From Apodospora peruviana (taxonomy: Eukaryota; Ascomycota; Sordariomycetes; Sordariales; Lasiosphaeriaceae), in assembly GCA_033439685.1 (NCBI GenBank), contig JAUEDM010000001.1, positions 3,658,001-3,722,000 of the forward strand: a DNA stretch of 64,000 bases, given 5' to 3'. The first letter of the stretch is position 1. Every line of letters starts with the position of its first letter. Under the pieces are notes generated by a model. That model was not told where the DNA came from, ran no database searches, and saw nothing but the letters and a program-made list of their open reading frames with translations. Both the position numbers and the translations under genes were made by a program. Shown here one piece after another: positions 42,561 to 53,538 of this stretch.

Positions 42561-43893
42561 ATGGCGTCAACAAGGTCAGTAGTGGAATTTGCTTCCCCCC
42601 CCCCCGCCCTTTGAGATCCCGGGCCCAAGTCTGCTGACACGGAGGATGGCGTCCAACAGCGAGAAACCCAAGCACAAGGTGACCGTAATCGGCTCCGGCA
42701 ACTGGGGCAGCACGATTGCCAAGGTCGTCGCCCAGAGCACCAGCGAGCACCCCGAGCTCTTCGAAACCGACGTACAGATGTGGGTGTACGACGAGAAGAT
42801 TCCCATCACACCAGGCTCCTCGCTCTACGACAGATACGGTGGGGCCACCATCCCCGACGGCCCCGTAATGCTCACTGAGGTGATCAACACATTCCACGAG
42901 AACGTCAAGTACCTGCCAGGGATCGAGCTGCCCCACAATGTCATTGCCAACCCGAACCTCGTCGACGCCGTCCAGGGCGCCACGATTTTGATATTTAACC
43001 TCCCGCACGAGTTCATCGACAAGATCTGCAAGCAGATCCAGGGCAAGACCCTCCCATTCGCCCGTGCCATAAGCTGCATCAAGGGAGTCACCGTGGACGA
43101 GCACGGCATCGAGCTGATCTCTGAGTACATTGAGGAGAACGTGGGCATCTACTGCGGCGCCCTGAGCGGAGGCAACATTGCGAGCGAGATTGCGAACGAG
43201 CAGTGGTGCGACACCACCATTGCCTACAACACACCGCCCTGCGACCTGCACCAAGACACCAACGGTTCGTCGTCCAACGGAAACGGAAGCGGCGTCGCTT
43301 ACACGCACAAGAATGCGCGCGGCCAGCCCAGCAAGACGAAGCTCGTTCCTGTCCCGGCCGAGTATCCGACTCTGGACCACGACGTGTTCCAGAAGCTGTT
43401 CAGCCGCCCCTACTTTACCGTGAACATGGTTTCCGACGTGGTTGGCGTGTCCCTCGGCGGAGCGCTCAAAAATATCGTCGCCATCGCCTGCGGATTCGTC
43501 GAGGGCCATGGCTGGAGCAACAGCGGCAAGACGGCCGTCATGCGCCGCGGCATGCAGGAGATTATCAAGTTCGCCAACGAGTTTTTCCCCGAGACGGTCC
43601 AGGAGGCGACCTGGCAAGAGAGCGCCGGCTGGGGCGACATGATTGTCAGCTGCACGGCCGCCCGCAATTGGAAATACTCCAAGATGGCCGTCGAGCGCGG
43701 CGTCTCAGTCCAAGAGATTGAGAACACTGAACTGAACGGCCAGAAGCTCCAGGGCATATCCACCACCCGAGACGTTTGCAGCTTCCTGCACGCGCGCGGT
43801 CTCGAGGGCAACTATCCGCTGTTCATGGCTGTTGAGGGCATCGTGGACGGAACTGTCAACGTGGAGGATATTCCCCGTCTTTTCCGGGACTAG
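42561..43893 (+). CDS. GPD1: Glycerol-3-phosphate dehydrogenase (NAD+), cytosolic type
   Basis: Modelled as exons 42561-42574 and 42645-43893, giving 420 aa. The intron (GTCAGT, CTGCTGAC branch, GGAG) joins MASTR to MASNSEKPKHKV, so a second in-frame ATG sits at the start of exon 2 and could serve alone. The NAD-binding motif is VIGSGNWGSTIAK. Substrate-site and catalytic-lysine regions are FNLPHEFIDKIC, AISCIKGV, SGGNIASEIA, GVSLGGALKNIVAIACGFVE and NSGKTAVMRRGMQEI. A Gly/Ser/Asn-rich insertion (NGSSSNGNGSGV) follows CDLHQDT and is longer than in yeast Gpd1. It reduces dihydroxyacetone phosphate to glycerol-3-phosphate for glycerol synthesis, osmotic adaptation, redox balance and lipid backbones. 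No N-terminal peroxisomal (PTS2-like) motif is evident. Confidence 0.96.
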
Positions 43894-44617
43894 AGGATAA
43901 TTTCGCGGCCAAGCTACCTATCTAATGGCACATTGAGGACGCACAAACGGGACGGACCGGCCGACTAATCACCTTGGAATGGATGAGAGGGCTTCAAAGA
44001 CACACATATAGGTAGAGGGCGGGCGTTCTTACGGATGTTGGTTGGTTGACTTTCTGGGAGACGACAGATGGGGTTGGGTCTAGACATATAAGGAGCGGAC
44101 CGGCTACTACTACTAGATGGTTGGCAAGGGGGCTCCATCGTATCTAATTAATCAGGATAAAAACAAACTTAACGACCAAGATCTCTGCCCCACACGGGGC
44201 CAATGGGGGCATTAGATCAGGTAGCAAAATAGAAGACGTGACGAATCAGGATACAAAGAGACATACTAATTATGCTGTTTCTGCTCTCTCCAGTAGCATA
44301 AAGACCGGACTGTGTCCAAGAGCCGAATATGGTTGTCAAGTGAGTGAGGTATTGTTTCGTGAGTATGTCTTAACTCGTCCCTAAAGAAGCAAACTCGAAT
44401 ATCTGCCCATTCCTGAAGCTTTCTTTTCCTTTCACCAACATCGGGTCTCTTCTCCCACGTGTAAGCTGCACGTGTCTGTGACTTGGAGATTTTTTCTTCA
44501 ACCATCCTCGTCATCCTGGGTGCATCACTGAACAAACATCCCGAAAACCTATAGCTTTGCATCATATGACATAAAACCTGACCTGACGTACCGCGCCAAA
44601 ATCACAAGAGAAATACT
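43894..44617. other. Shared 3' region of convergent genes
   Basis: Spacer between GPD and the convergent GGCT-like gene; no gene seen. Confidence 0.5.
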
Positions 44618-46027
44618 CTACCAATCCCTCTCCAACAAGTTCCGCTTCTCGGCATCCTGAACAATTCTCCTCGCGCTCCCTGTATTCCAACGACCTCGTT
44701 TTCTTTCCCCTTCCCCCGAGGCTGCCAAACCCCTCTCTTCATCGGCCCCCCCGTCATCATGATCAATAGTCCTCTCCCCCTCCCCAAAGATCGGCTTCGC
44801 AACGACATCATAACTGATCCAGACCAGATTGAATAAAATCGCCGATGCACCAACCAACCACGCCGGCACGCGACCCTTCTCGTCGGCAAACAGCCTCGTC
44901 GCGCCCAAAAGCAGCAGCGCAAAGGGCGCCCAAAAGGCAAGGAACAGCACCCGGCCGATCCGTTGTTTTGGGGTGGTCATCGTGTACGCCTCCAGCGAGC
45001 CGAGATAGGCCTGGTAATCCTTTGGCAGCTCGTGCTCGCGCGCGCCGTCGGTGATCAGCTTGAGGTAGCGCGCCGAGGGCTGGGCGTAATCTTCTTTGTC
45101 TCGGCGGACGGGGAGGAGGAGCCTCTTTGCCCATTTCGGAATTGGGATCTTGGGTTTATCGTCGTCGTCGTCACCGTCACCATCGTTGCGTGCTTTGTCG
45201 TCGTCATCATCATCGGGAATATCAGGTAGGCGCGGTGCGTAGAGGGTATGCGCGAGGAAAGGGATGGGCACCTGGGGCGGTCGTTCGGGCACGCCCACGC
45301 TCGCGGGCAGGGGCAGGCATGGGACGAGAATGTCGTGGTAGCCGGCGCCGCCGCCTTCGGTCTGAATGATCTTGGCGTAGTCGGCCTTTGTGACTTCGTA
45401 GACCACGCCGATCAGGCCTTTGTCCCAGACTGGTGGTGCATTATTACCGCGGGCTGCTGCTGGGGAAGACGACGTGTCCCAGTGCCAGTGCGGCGGTTTG
45501 GTGCCGGGTGGCAGGTCGGGGAGGTCTGGCTGCGGCTGTGGCGGCTGAGGTGGTTTGGGTAGATCCGGGATATCAGGTGGCAGCTTGGGCGGCGTCTTGG
45601 GGACCTTTCGGGGCGCTGTGTTGGCAAAGCATGGCTCGAGGTAGGGCAGGCCGGGCAGGTCGAAGGTCAGGCGCAGCGAGGGGCAGGAGACGTTGACTTG
45701 GCTCACCGGGCGGATGCCGCGCCGGCCGAGGAAGGTCTCGGCGCAGAGGTTGGACCCATAGGCGAGGTAGAGGACGGTGGCGGGTGTGGGAGGCGCCGAG
45801 AGTTGCTGGATGGAGGACGCCGGGATGTGTGTGTCGGGGAAAGGGGTCGGCGAGGCATCGGGTGCGGAAAGGCGCTCGACAGAGGTCCGTGGAATCAAGA
45901 CTAGCGGATCGTATGTCGACGTTGATGGCTTCGGGCTAGGATATAGTTTGCGAAGGTGCCCAAGAGCACACAGCGCCGTGTTGGCCGGTTCAACTTGGGC
46001 TTGGGCGGAGCTGGCCATCTTCTCCAT
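44618..46027 (-). CDS. Gamma-glutamylcyclotransferase-like membrane-anchored protein
   Basis: An intronless frame of 469 aa from ATG 46027 (MEKMASSAQAQVEP). The GGCT-like fold begins at VLYLAYGSNLCAETFLGRRG, with the YGSN substrate loop. The body continues VNVSCPSLRLTFDLPGLPYL, then KGLIGVVYEVTKADYAKI and TEGGGAGYHDI; the Glu of TEGG is the probable catalytic acid. A proline-rich loop (KPPQPPQPQPDLPDLPPGTK) and an acidic low-complexity loop (DDDDDDKARNDGDGDDDDDK) interrupt the fold. The C-terminus adds two hydrophobic helices (VLFLAFWAPFALLLLGATRL and AWLVGASAILFNLVWISYDV), so it is membrane-anchored. Ordinary GGCTs are soluble and about 190 aa; this architecture is a known fungal variant as I recall. 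Cyclising gamma-glutamyl amino acids or glutathione is possible but unproven. Confidence 0.8.
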   Translation of the reverse strand: MEKMASSAQAQVEPANTALCALGHLRKLYPSPKPSTSTYDPLVLIPRTSVERLSAPDASPTPFPDTHIPASSIQQLSAPPTPATVLYLAYGSNLCAETFLGRRGIRPVSQVNVSCPSLRLTFDLPGLPYLEPCFANTAPRKVPKTPPKLPPDIPDLPKPPQPPQPQPDLPDLPPGTKPPHWHWDTSSSPAAARGNNAPPVWDKGLIGVVYEVTKADYAKIIQTEGGGAGYHDILVPCLPLPASVGVPERPPQVPIPFLAHTLYAPRLPDIPDDDDDDKARNDGDGDDDDDKPKIPIPKWAKRLLLPVRRDKEDYAQPSARYLKLITDGAREHELPKDYQAYLGSLEAYTMTTPKQRIGRVLFLAFWAPFALLLLGATRLFADEKGRVPAWLVGASAILFNLVWISYDVVAKPIFGEGERTIDHDDGGADEERGLAASGEGERKRGRWNTGSARRIVQDAEKRNLLERDW

Positions 46028-47230
46028 CGATTTAGGTTTGACGGCGCTGGCCTCGGCGTGGGGCTTCCCTTGCCGAATTCAACGTGTTAAAGGGGCTAGC
46101 GACTGGCTGATAGTAGGCTTGAATCTCGAAATAACCCGACGACAATGACTTGCTTGCAAGAACGGAGGGGGGTAATCAAGCCGACTTATTAGTGAGGGGG
46201 GAATATCGATGCGCAAGGGGGTGTTATCTATCGCGCCGTATTACGTATGCCGCTCCCCAAGTCCCCTGTCCGACCTGTGAGAGAGTCCGAGCCGATTAGT
46301 AACTGGCCTTGGCAATCCAAGCCCTCCACCCCTGAATGCGTTGTTGGAGGATGCGGGACACAGTCCATCGTGATTGTTTGTCAAGAATACGCGGATAGAA
46401 AGAAGCCATTCATCACCTTCTTTTTGCAAACACAACAGCGAATACCAGACTCCTTTCCGTCTGGCTTGTTCATGCCGACGCGTTTGGTCCTTTGATCTGC
46501 TTGATTCAGCTTTGTTTGCCATGAGCATCTTATCTCCCTGCAAGTCCGCGGCCCATTCTCTCTCCATTGGACCGTGAACCCCTTCTCCTGCATGCTACAC
46601 GGGCGCACAACCCTCAAGACCTACGTAATCTCCAAGAAGACAATAAAAATGTTATTTTAAGACACCGGTTGCGACTCTTCAGTCAAATAACCCCGGCATC
46701 TGCGTGTCGAGCGACGCTTCTTCGCCTCTACGACCCCTATCCCGGATGCTGACCATGCGGTTGTCAGCCGGATCTCCTCCGTTACAGCCGTCTCTCGGTT
46801 GCTTTACCGGCATCGTCCCTGGCACCCAATATATTTGCTACCCCAGATCCGCCTTTCTCCATTCGCGGGTCAGGTTTTCTCCTCCACACCTACGCGTACT
46901 TATTAGCCAGACTTATTCGAACCTTACTGGGGACGGCAGTCTTGGTAAAACATTCTCCAAGTCCCGCCAAGCTTTGCCGACAGACCATCTAGAATTATCC
47001 AACCGACCATGACCCAGGTTGTGCAAAGTTGCTTGTTACATGGCCCGTCGTATTCAGGTTACATCCCATCCTGTCCTTCAACGCCGGGGTACCCGGGGCA
47101 ATGAGGATGGCGCAATATGAGTATGTCCATATGCCAGCGTATATAACTCTGGAGGCCTTGGCGGGGGCATCTCTACCCTCAACCGAGGTGTGTTGATGTA
47201 CCAGTAGTATAGGTCCAACTGGATACGACC
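46028..47230. other. Intergenic region between divergent genes
   Basis: About 1.2 kb with no convincing gene. Promoters of the GGCT-like gene (minus) and glycosyltransferase (plus) lie at its ends. Confidence 0.5.
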
Positions 47231-48750
47231 ATGGCCTTCCCCAGAAAGAGGGTCCTTCTCTTCACAAACTCCGAGCTTGGACAAGCCAACGTCGTCCTTG
47301 CTACGAGCCATGCGCTCCTTGAACTCGGTGCCGAGGTGCACTTTGCTTCTTTTTCTGCCATCGAGGACCTGGTGACGGCCGTGTCCAAGGAGATTCGATT
47401 CCATCCCATCGACGGGGTCGATATGAAGACGGCCTATCCTCGAGACGAAGTCGCAAGGTCCGGTCTCGAAGGCAAGACACCACGGTTTTGGAACATGCCG
47501 AGGGTCTTGCGGATATGTTTGCACACAACCATGCCATGGTCCGGGCCCGAATACGTCGACATCTATCGGTCTGTCATTGCCATTCTCCAGGAGGTCTCTC
47601 CAAGTATCATTGCCGTTGACCCTGCATTTTCTCCGGCTATCACTGCGTGTAAGCACATGGGCGAGCGGTTTTTGATTCTTGCGCCCAACACAATCAAGGA
47701 TTTCGCCATATCGTACCAGCCTGCGAGGGATGTGTTTTTCACGTATCCATGGTTAGTACTTAGTCCGTAATTTCCTCTTCACTCGCCACTTCCTAAGCTA
47801 ACATACCCCATAGTATAGCCTCTGGCCTACCCTTCCCGCTCCCCTGGTATTACGTCCTCCTCAACATCTACTACGTCCTCCTAGCCATAGCCATATGCCG
47901 CTGGGACCGCAAGTCACGCGAGGTCAAGCGGTACATCAAGGACTACACGGCCGGCGAGATGGTCAGCCTGGAAGACCTCAACCGACGACCGCCACCGGGT
48001 GTCAAGTACCTAGTAGCCAATCTGCCCGAGATCGAGTTCGCTTTGAAAACTATTCCTCCACACATCATCCCCTGCGGCCCAATTACTCGCCCTGTTACCC
48101 GCCCTGTTACGGAGTCTGACCCTCATCTGGCCCGGTGGCTCGATCGCGGTCCCACAGTGTACATCAACCTCGGCACGCACGCCAAGACGACCGAGGCCAC
48201 CGCCATCGAGATGGCCAAGTCCCTAGCTTTTCTCCTGCGTCTCGCTCGGCAGCGCGGCGGGGAGAAAAAGGAGGTGGACGGCAGCCTTCAAGTCCTGTGG
48301 AAGCTGACGCGCAAAGGCGACTACGGCAATGATAGCATTGGCATGGTGTTGAGAGACGTCCAAGATGCCGTACGGATAGTGGAATGGGTCGCCCCCGAGC
48401 CGAGCGCCGTGCTCGCACATAGGAACGTCATCTGCGCGGTCCACCACGGAGGCGCAAACTCGTTTCTGGAAGCGGTCACGGCCGGCTTGCCCCAGATCGT
48501 GCTGCCGGTCTGGATCGACTGCTTTGATTACGCCAACCGCGCCGAGGTATTGGAGATCGGACGGTGGGGGAACCGGACGGCAAGACCGCGGTGCGTTGCG
48601 ACGGAGCTCGGGCCGGTTCTCGTTGGTGTGATCTTTGGACCTGGGGCTGCTAAATACAAAGAAAATGCCGAGGCGTTGGCGCGATTGTGTGGGAGGGACT
48701 TGGAGCCTGGGAGGATCAAGGCTGCGCGGACGATTTTGGCAGAGATTTGA
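47231..48750 (+). CDS. UDP-glycosyltransferase-like protein (GT1-type)
   Basis: Modelled as exons 47231-47751 and 47814-48750, giving 485 aa. The intron (GTTAGT, GCTAAC branch, CATAG) joins FFTYP to CIASGLPFPL. The N-terminal acceptor domain begins RVLLFTNSELGQANVVLATS, with a Gln replacing the common catalytic-region His. The C-terminal donor domain has VYINLGTH, a long insert before LQVLWKL, and the PSPG-like stretch RIVEWVAPEPSAVLAHRNVI then VHHGGANSFLEAVTAGLPQI. The usual DQ sugar-contact pair after LP is DCFDY. A hydrophobic stretch in the middle (YYVLLNIYYVLLAIAIC) could associate with membrane. These enzymes transfer sugar from UDP-sugar to small molecules or sterols. Altered catalytic and donor residues leave activity uncertain. 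Confidence 0.85.
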
Positions 48751-50799
48751 AGTGCCAATTATTTCTGAACGCTTCAGAGACGCGTCTGCTTCACTGGGGA
48801 CGCAGGATACCACCATTGTGTGTAATGCTTTAATTTCTGGTAATGCGTACATCACTACACCTCAATGGGAATGTAATTCACCCTCGGGGCTGAGCTGAGT
48901 GGCTACATGTACCTTCTTGTAACCGAACTTGTTTTTGTATAGGCCGAAGCCTACTAGAACTAGCAGGTGATGTCTCAACCTCAACGCGGATTCCGACATC
49001 GATACAGCAAGTACCAGCTCGTGGCCCACTAGCCGTAGGGATGAAGACGCCTATGGTTCCTTGTTCCAGTCACGCTCGTTTGAATAGAAAGTGGGGGAGG
49101 AGACGGAAGAGAAACGATGACGATGATCAGAATGAGAATGGAAGGAGATTGAGGCGTTTCGATTAAGTGAGTAAGGCTGCTTATTCTACGGGTCCCGCCG
49201 GGAGGTCCAGACTCGCCTGCATAGGTATGAAGTTACCCAAGCGCTAGGAAGTCAAGAAAACGCAACTCAACAAAGACCGTGGCATACTTGAATGGGTGCA
49301 GACTATAACGGTCGACTCCCTAAGGTTTCTTAGTTGTTGGTTGAGTTTGGGGCTGTCTCTTTGGATAGATATAGGGCGAGCATGATTAGACCTTCAAACA
49401 TCGTAGCCAAGCTAGTTACCCAGGATATATCATTGTTAGTCTGGTAGGTGTGATTCACACATGAAGACAGTTAACACGGAGAATACGAAACTGTCACTAC
49501 CTAACAAATCAGGATATATGTTCTTCAACATGCCGGGAAAGATGTGTATTAGGTTTGATATCTTATTACCCCTACTTCCATAAAAACTCTCTTTGCTCCG
49601 TTTCCATCATCTGCAGACCGTCTGTCGTCAACAAGGTCTTAGTGCAACCCGTAGTAGTGATTATGTACGTCTGACTGCTCCGAAAACACCATAACATGCA
49701 TTGTAAAGAGACAGGAAAACAGCAATCTGCCAAATTCACTCCGAGCGTCTGCCAGTCCTTAGGAAGTCTACTCCGCCTTGTTCTTGAGGTCAGCATTGAG
49801 GGATAAGTACTTTGCAGGGGGGGGGGGCGTCTGGGGAGCTTACGAGTAAGGTCTCCGAGATCTTGTTCGATCTGGGCGATCAAGTTTGGAGCAAGTACCT
49901 TATATAGTGTTGATCAGCTCTACACCACACTCCACGACGAAGTCTTTGGCTGCATCGTATGGGAAATCGATCTCTGAGCGCTGGTCTCCAGATTTTCTGG
50001 ATCTGACGTATCAGGAAAAGGAACTTTGCCTCGGCCACGGTGGGTGGGCCTTCGCCTGCTGCTGCTGCTGTTGCTGTCGCTCCTGGTTCTGGTGGTTGTA
50101 GTCCGCGCACTTGTCGACCGCTACGAGTTTTGTGCGGTGATGGGATGATGTCTGTCGTTATTGTATTGTCTGTACAGCCCCTCGAAAGCGTCGTCGAGCG
50201 GGTTCCGGTTCATGACTTTCATTCACACTACAAGTCACCTTGGCACCGTGATGGCGGATATCGACGAGTGCACTTGGCCGGACTGATACTTTTACTGAAT
50301 CCGGGGGGTTTGGTGGAGTGCGGGACGCCGAGAAAGAAGAGATGTTGGGTTCTATGCATCAGAATGACCTGCGGTTGAGCAGAGTCGATTCACAGACTTG
50401 TATGTAGCGCTACGTCAAAGAGTGTCGGGGTTGGTTCCGCCTAGGGTTGCAATAATTAAACGACCAAGGAACGTGTCGATGGGAATGAGCCCTGTTATGG
50501 GATGTTCGTCGTAGACCACGTCGCCATACATGGGCTGCCGATGATTCCTTGTCGAGGGCTCTGGCGGGTGGCGCTACCGAAAGACGAGGGCCACCGGACT
50601 ATCTCCTTGGCTGGCGTTCGGCCGGCTGACTAGAGTCGACATTCGACAGTCTCACGATGGTTAATATTGGCGCAAAGGGGAAACAGATTGCCCAAAATCC
50701 TGCTGATAGCTTTACCAAGTCCTTGGCTATATTGTCAGAGAGGGTCGTGCCGCTGGGCTGATCCATCGTCTCTCCTCAAGGGCTACACCTGGTGTGCGG
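48751..50799. other. Gene-poor spacer with degenerate pieces
   Basis: A minus-strand frame around 49915-50000 reads SEIDFPYDAAKDFVVECGVE and may be a relic exon of an unidentified protein; it is flanked by stops. A G10 run lies at about 49817-49826. No intact gene seen. Confidence 0.4.
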
Positions 50800-51160
50800 T
50801 CACAGCTGGGGCACCAGAGCTCCTGTGACTCGGTTGGTCTGCGTGATCAACCTGTATGTACCGCTTTTGCCACAGCCTACGGCGTAGAGGTCGGTGTTGA
50901 ACATGCACGTTTGGCCCTCACATCTGAGCTGCGTGGTGCCCAGATCGTCGTTGCCGGTACCGGGCTTGCCGGAGCTAGTGGTAGGAGCAATATTTCTAGG
51001 ATCTGTCAGCTGCCTTGTTCTCTAGAGACGTTCCAGTCGTGCGATGTTAAACGTACAGTTTGCCGAATCCTTAAGATCAAGGTCGGGTGATCCTGCTTTG
51101 GCGCATGCATCGTCGCGCCTTGGGAACTTGAACTCAAAGATTGTGATCCATGCAACCTCG
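50800..51160 (-). pseudogene. Cysteine-rich fragment with preserved splice signals, unidentified
   Basis: The 3' exon (50995-50800) reads LGTTQLRCEGQTCMFNTDLY, AVGCGKSGTYRLITQTNRVT and GALVPQL, then stop. Upstream, an intron-like segment (50996-51056) has GTACGT, GCTGAC and CCTAG. The preceding stretch reads CTEVAWITIFEFKFP, DDACAKAGSPDLDLKDSANC. Joining them at these sites gives a stop in the reading phase of the first piece, so the gene is broken or mis-modelled. Cysteine spacing suggests a small secreted protein, but the N-terminus is missing and the family is unknown. Confidence 0.35.
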
Positions 51161-51169
51161 GTGCAGTCG

Positions 51170-51700
51170 CTGCTGTCCCGCGGCGGCGTGAGCTTCATGC
51201 CATGGGCCCAGTCACCAAGCGTGTCGCACAGCTTCTTCGAGACATCGATGGCGGCTTGGCTGATATCGATGTTAAGGATTGTGGTGTGTACCTTACGGCG
51301 AGAAGTCCCTGATGCTGTTTGAGACAAGCGAGGTGAGACGCAGCGAGCCAGATCCAATGAAGGCTACCTTCTTGGGCGCCGTGCGGCGAGCGGCGAGAAT
51401 GCCGCAACACTCAAGCCAAGCCAGTTGCTCGTAGTTACCGTAGCATAGAAACTCCTGCTTCAATCGCTTGTCAGTTTCTTCTTTGTCTTGTATGCAAACG
51501 TTAATCAATAGAGTTGGAGGGCTTTCTCAAATCGAGCGTATACGCAACGTCGTCGTGAACCGACTGGTCTCGAGCTGCTTGTTCCCACGTTTCCTGCTTG
51601 TACTGCTGATGGTAGTCTCGAGATGCCTCTGCGTCCCTGGGCACTCGCCGACAAGTCGGCGAAGATTGACATGCGAGTGAATGTCAACGGGACCTGAAGG
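51170..51700 (-). pseudogene. Broken nicotianamine-synthase-like gene
   Basis: On the minus strand, in order but in different frames, occur VNLRRLVGECPG, then LKQEFLCYGNYEQLAWLECC and PKKVAFIGSGSLRLTSLVSN, then (after a one-base insertion near 51295 that creates a stop) KVHTTILNIDISQAAIDVSK, LCDTLGDWAHGMK. The order and wording follow fungal nicotianamine synthase-like proteins: an LR..EAEG helix, a YxNYEQL..LE segment and the SAM-binding FIGSGPLPLTS / NID..A...S motifs. The rest of the C-terminal domain after GMKL is missing; different protein-like sequence follows directly. The family makes nicotianamine-type metal chelators or thermonicotianamine-like products from SAM. This copy cannot make a full enzyme. 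Confidence 0.6.
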
Positions 51701-52700
51701 CGAAAGGGGTCGTCGTTGGGCGAAGACGACGCCGGGGACGACGGCTCCCCATCTCTAGGAGAAAATACCGGTGCAAGAATTGTGGCGGTGAGTGAGGCCA
51801 TCACATAAGTGTACTTACTGGTTCGCACTGGGATAGGTTCCAGGTTCTTAGAGAGCTGCGTCGAGGCAAACTTGTCGCTCGGACGAGGTACGGTAGTGTC
51901 CTCGTAGATGTCGGTGCCGAGAGCTCAAACAGACGCTGGACAATAATGACAACGAAGGAGGCCTATGTCTTTCCGTGGCCGACGGCTAGTGCGGAGAGAT
52001 GGAACTGTGCATCGGGGGATAAGACTCTGTGTTGGGAAATGTTGCTGGTACTTACCAGGTACAGCAATCCTGATGACCTAGATACCTAGGTGGATACCTA
52101 GGGGACCCTGCATAACGGCCATGACAGCAACATACTTTGACCCCACAGTCATCTCCCAGCCCTGTTAGAAAAGGAGATAGAACTGTTGGGGCTCTTATCT
52201 GGGCTTGCCTGCTTAGGAATGCCTCTCTGATAAGGGGCTGGCGGTGCTCCTTGATGGGTCATCCGAACTTGACCCCCTTCGGGACCGGTCAACGAACGAG
52301 GGCTCGTGTGATGAGCTCGGGGTAGTCCTGTCTTCCGTTCAAGAAATACCTATCTACTTCTCAGCGGCCCTTCAAAATTTTCTCCTCTTCCGACTTTTCA
52401 TCGACGCAAACTGAAGACAGCCTCATGCCCACCACTCTTATTTTTAAACAGTCAGTCAAGTGCAAGTTGTTATTTCATAAACGCACCGCTGAGACACACG
52501 CCGAGGTTCCTGCCCCTGTCGAGGTGGCTCCCGTTGTCGAGACCAACCTGAGACCTTTTTGAGGTTGTCCTCACGGCGGCATCTTCATCTTCCCAGTTCA
52601 TCTGGCGGCCCTTCTCCTTCGAATCATCAGTCACCATGTAAGCAACAATATAACCGAAATGTTTCATTTCATGCTATTGACCTCTAACACCTGCGGTGGT
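51701..52700. other. Spacer, possible upstream exon
   Basis: A short plus-strand frame from ATG 52423 (MPTTLIFKQSVKCKLLFHKR, stop about 52560) may be an upstream exon of the following gene; the connection is not demonstrable. TACCTAGG motifs lie at 52080-52102. Confidence 0.3.
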
Positions 52701-52799
52701 CACGTATTATCGGGGACCAGACACATCCCATCACCTCTTTTTCCCCTCCCGTCCCTTTTCTTCTCCCTCAACTCTCGCTCAGCGCCCTCTTCTACCTCT

Positions 52800-53538
52800 C
52801 TCGTCAGCAGAGATTTTTCGACTCGATGATGCCAACACCACCAACGCCGGCAGATTTGTCCGGACACCCAGGAACCCACACCTAGAACCGATTGTCGAGT
52901 CAACAGATACCGAGAGTGACCTCGGAGACCACGTCGCCGTCGGTGCCAAAGCTGCACCAAACCCAGGAGCACCTTCCGGCTTCACCCGCAAGGAGGAAGA
53001 AGCCCAACCTGGTGAGGAGTGGGTTGCCCGTGCCGACCAAGCTGCCCGCCGAGCTCTGATCAAAGAGATCATCTCGGACAAGAGTCACCGTTCAATGGCA
53101 ACGGCATTGCTCAAGGTCTTTGTCGTATGTATTCTCCAAACAGACTGAGTAATTAACTTGACTTTCACTAGATGATGCGCGAATCCCTGACGATGAGAGA
53201 GAAGTCGGTCCACATCGCGCTGAGTCCCTTCGAAGCCAAGCCAGCAAAGGGCTCATGGGAAGAGCCATGGGAAGCCCCCAGCACGAGATGCTGGAATCGA
53301 AAGACGCCAGTGACCACTGGATAACCGTCGTCAAGAACGACGTGATGGGTGCTGGAGAAGACCTAGGCGAGTTTCTTGCGAGGCTCTCCCTGGCTGGAAG
53401 GAGGCCATTGATAAGACGAATCGACGCGTCGGCCGCGCGATCGACGACGTTGTTCGGCGGCGTGCGGTGGTGGGTGCTGGTGGCAGTGACGGTCATAGCC
53501 GCAGCGGGGAGCTGCTGGAAGGCGTGGTGGACGCCATG
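52800..53538 (+). pseudogene. Frameshifted membrane protein gene, unidentified
   Basis: An exon ending at about 53125 (EIFRLDDANTTNAGRFVRTP, EPIVESTDTESDLGDHVAVG, DQAARRALIKEIISDKSH, MATALLKVFV) is followed by an intron (GTATGT to TTTCACTAG, about 53126-53171). The next exon starts MMRESLTMREKSVHIALSPF and reaches PWEAP. There the C5 run at 53275-53279 is one base short of keeping frame; adding a C would continue QHEMLESKDASDHWITVVKN and FLARLSLAGRRPLIRRIDAS to a terminal helix (RWWVLVAVTVIAAAGSCWKA). No ATG begins the first exon, so the 5' end is missing or lies further upstream. A single homopolymer indel makes sequencing error as likely as decay. No domain recognised. Confidence 0.4.

Noticed and set aside
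42358..43617. 419-codon minus-strand open frame across GPD
   Set aside because: Antisense shadow of the GPD coding region; the GC-rich third positions keep it open.
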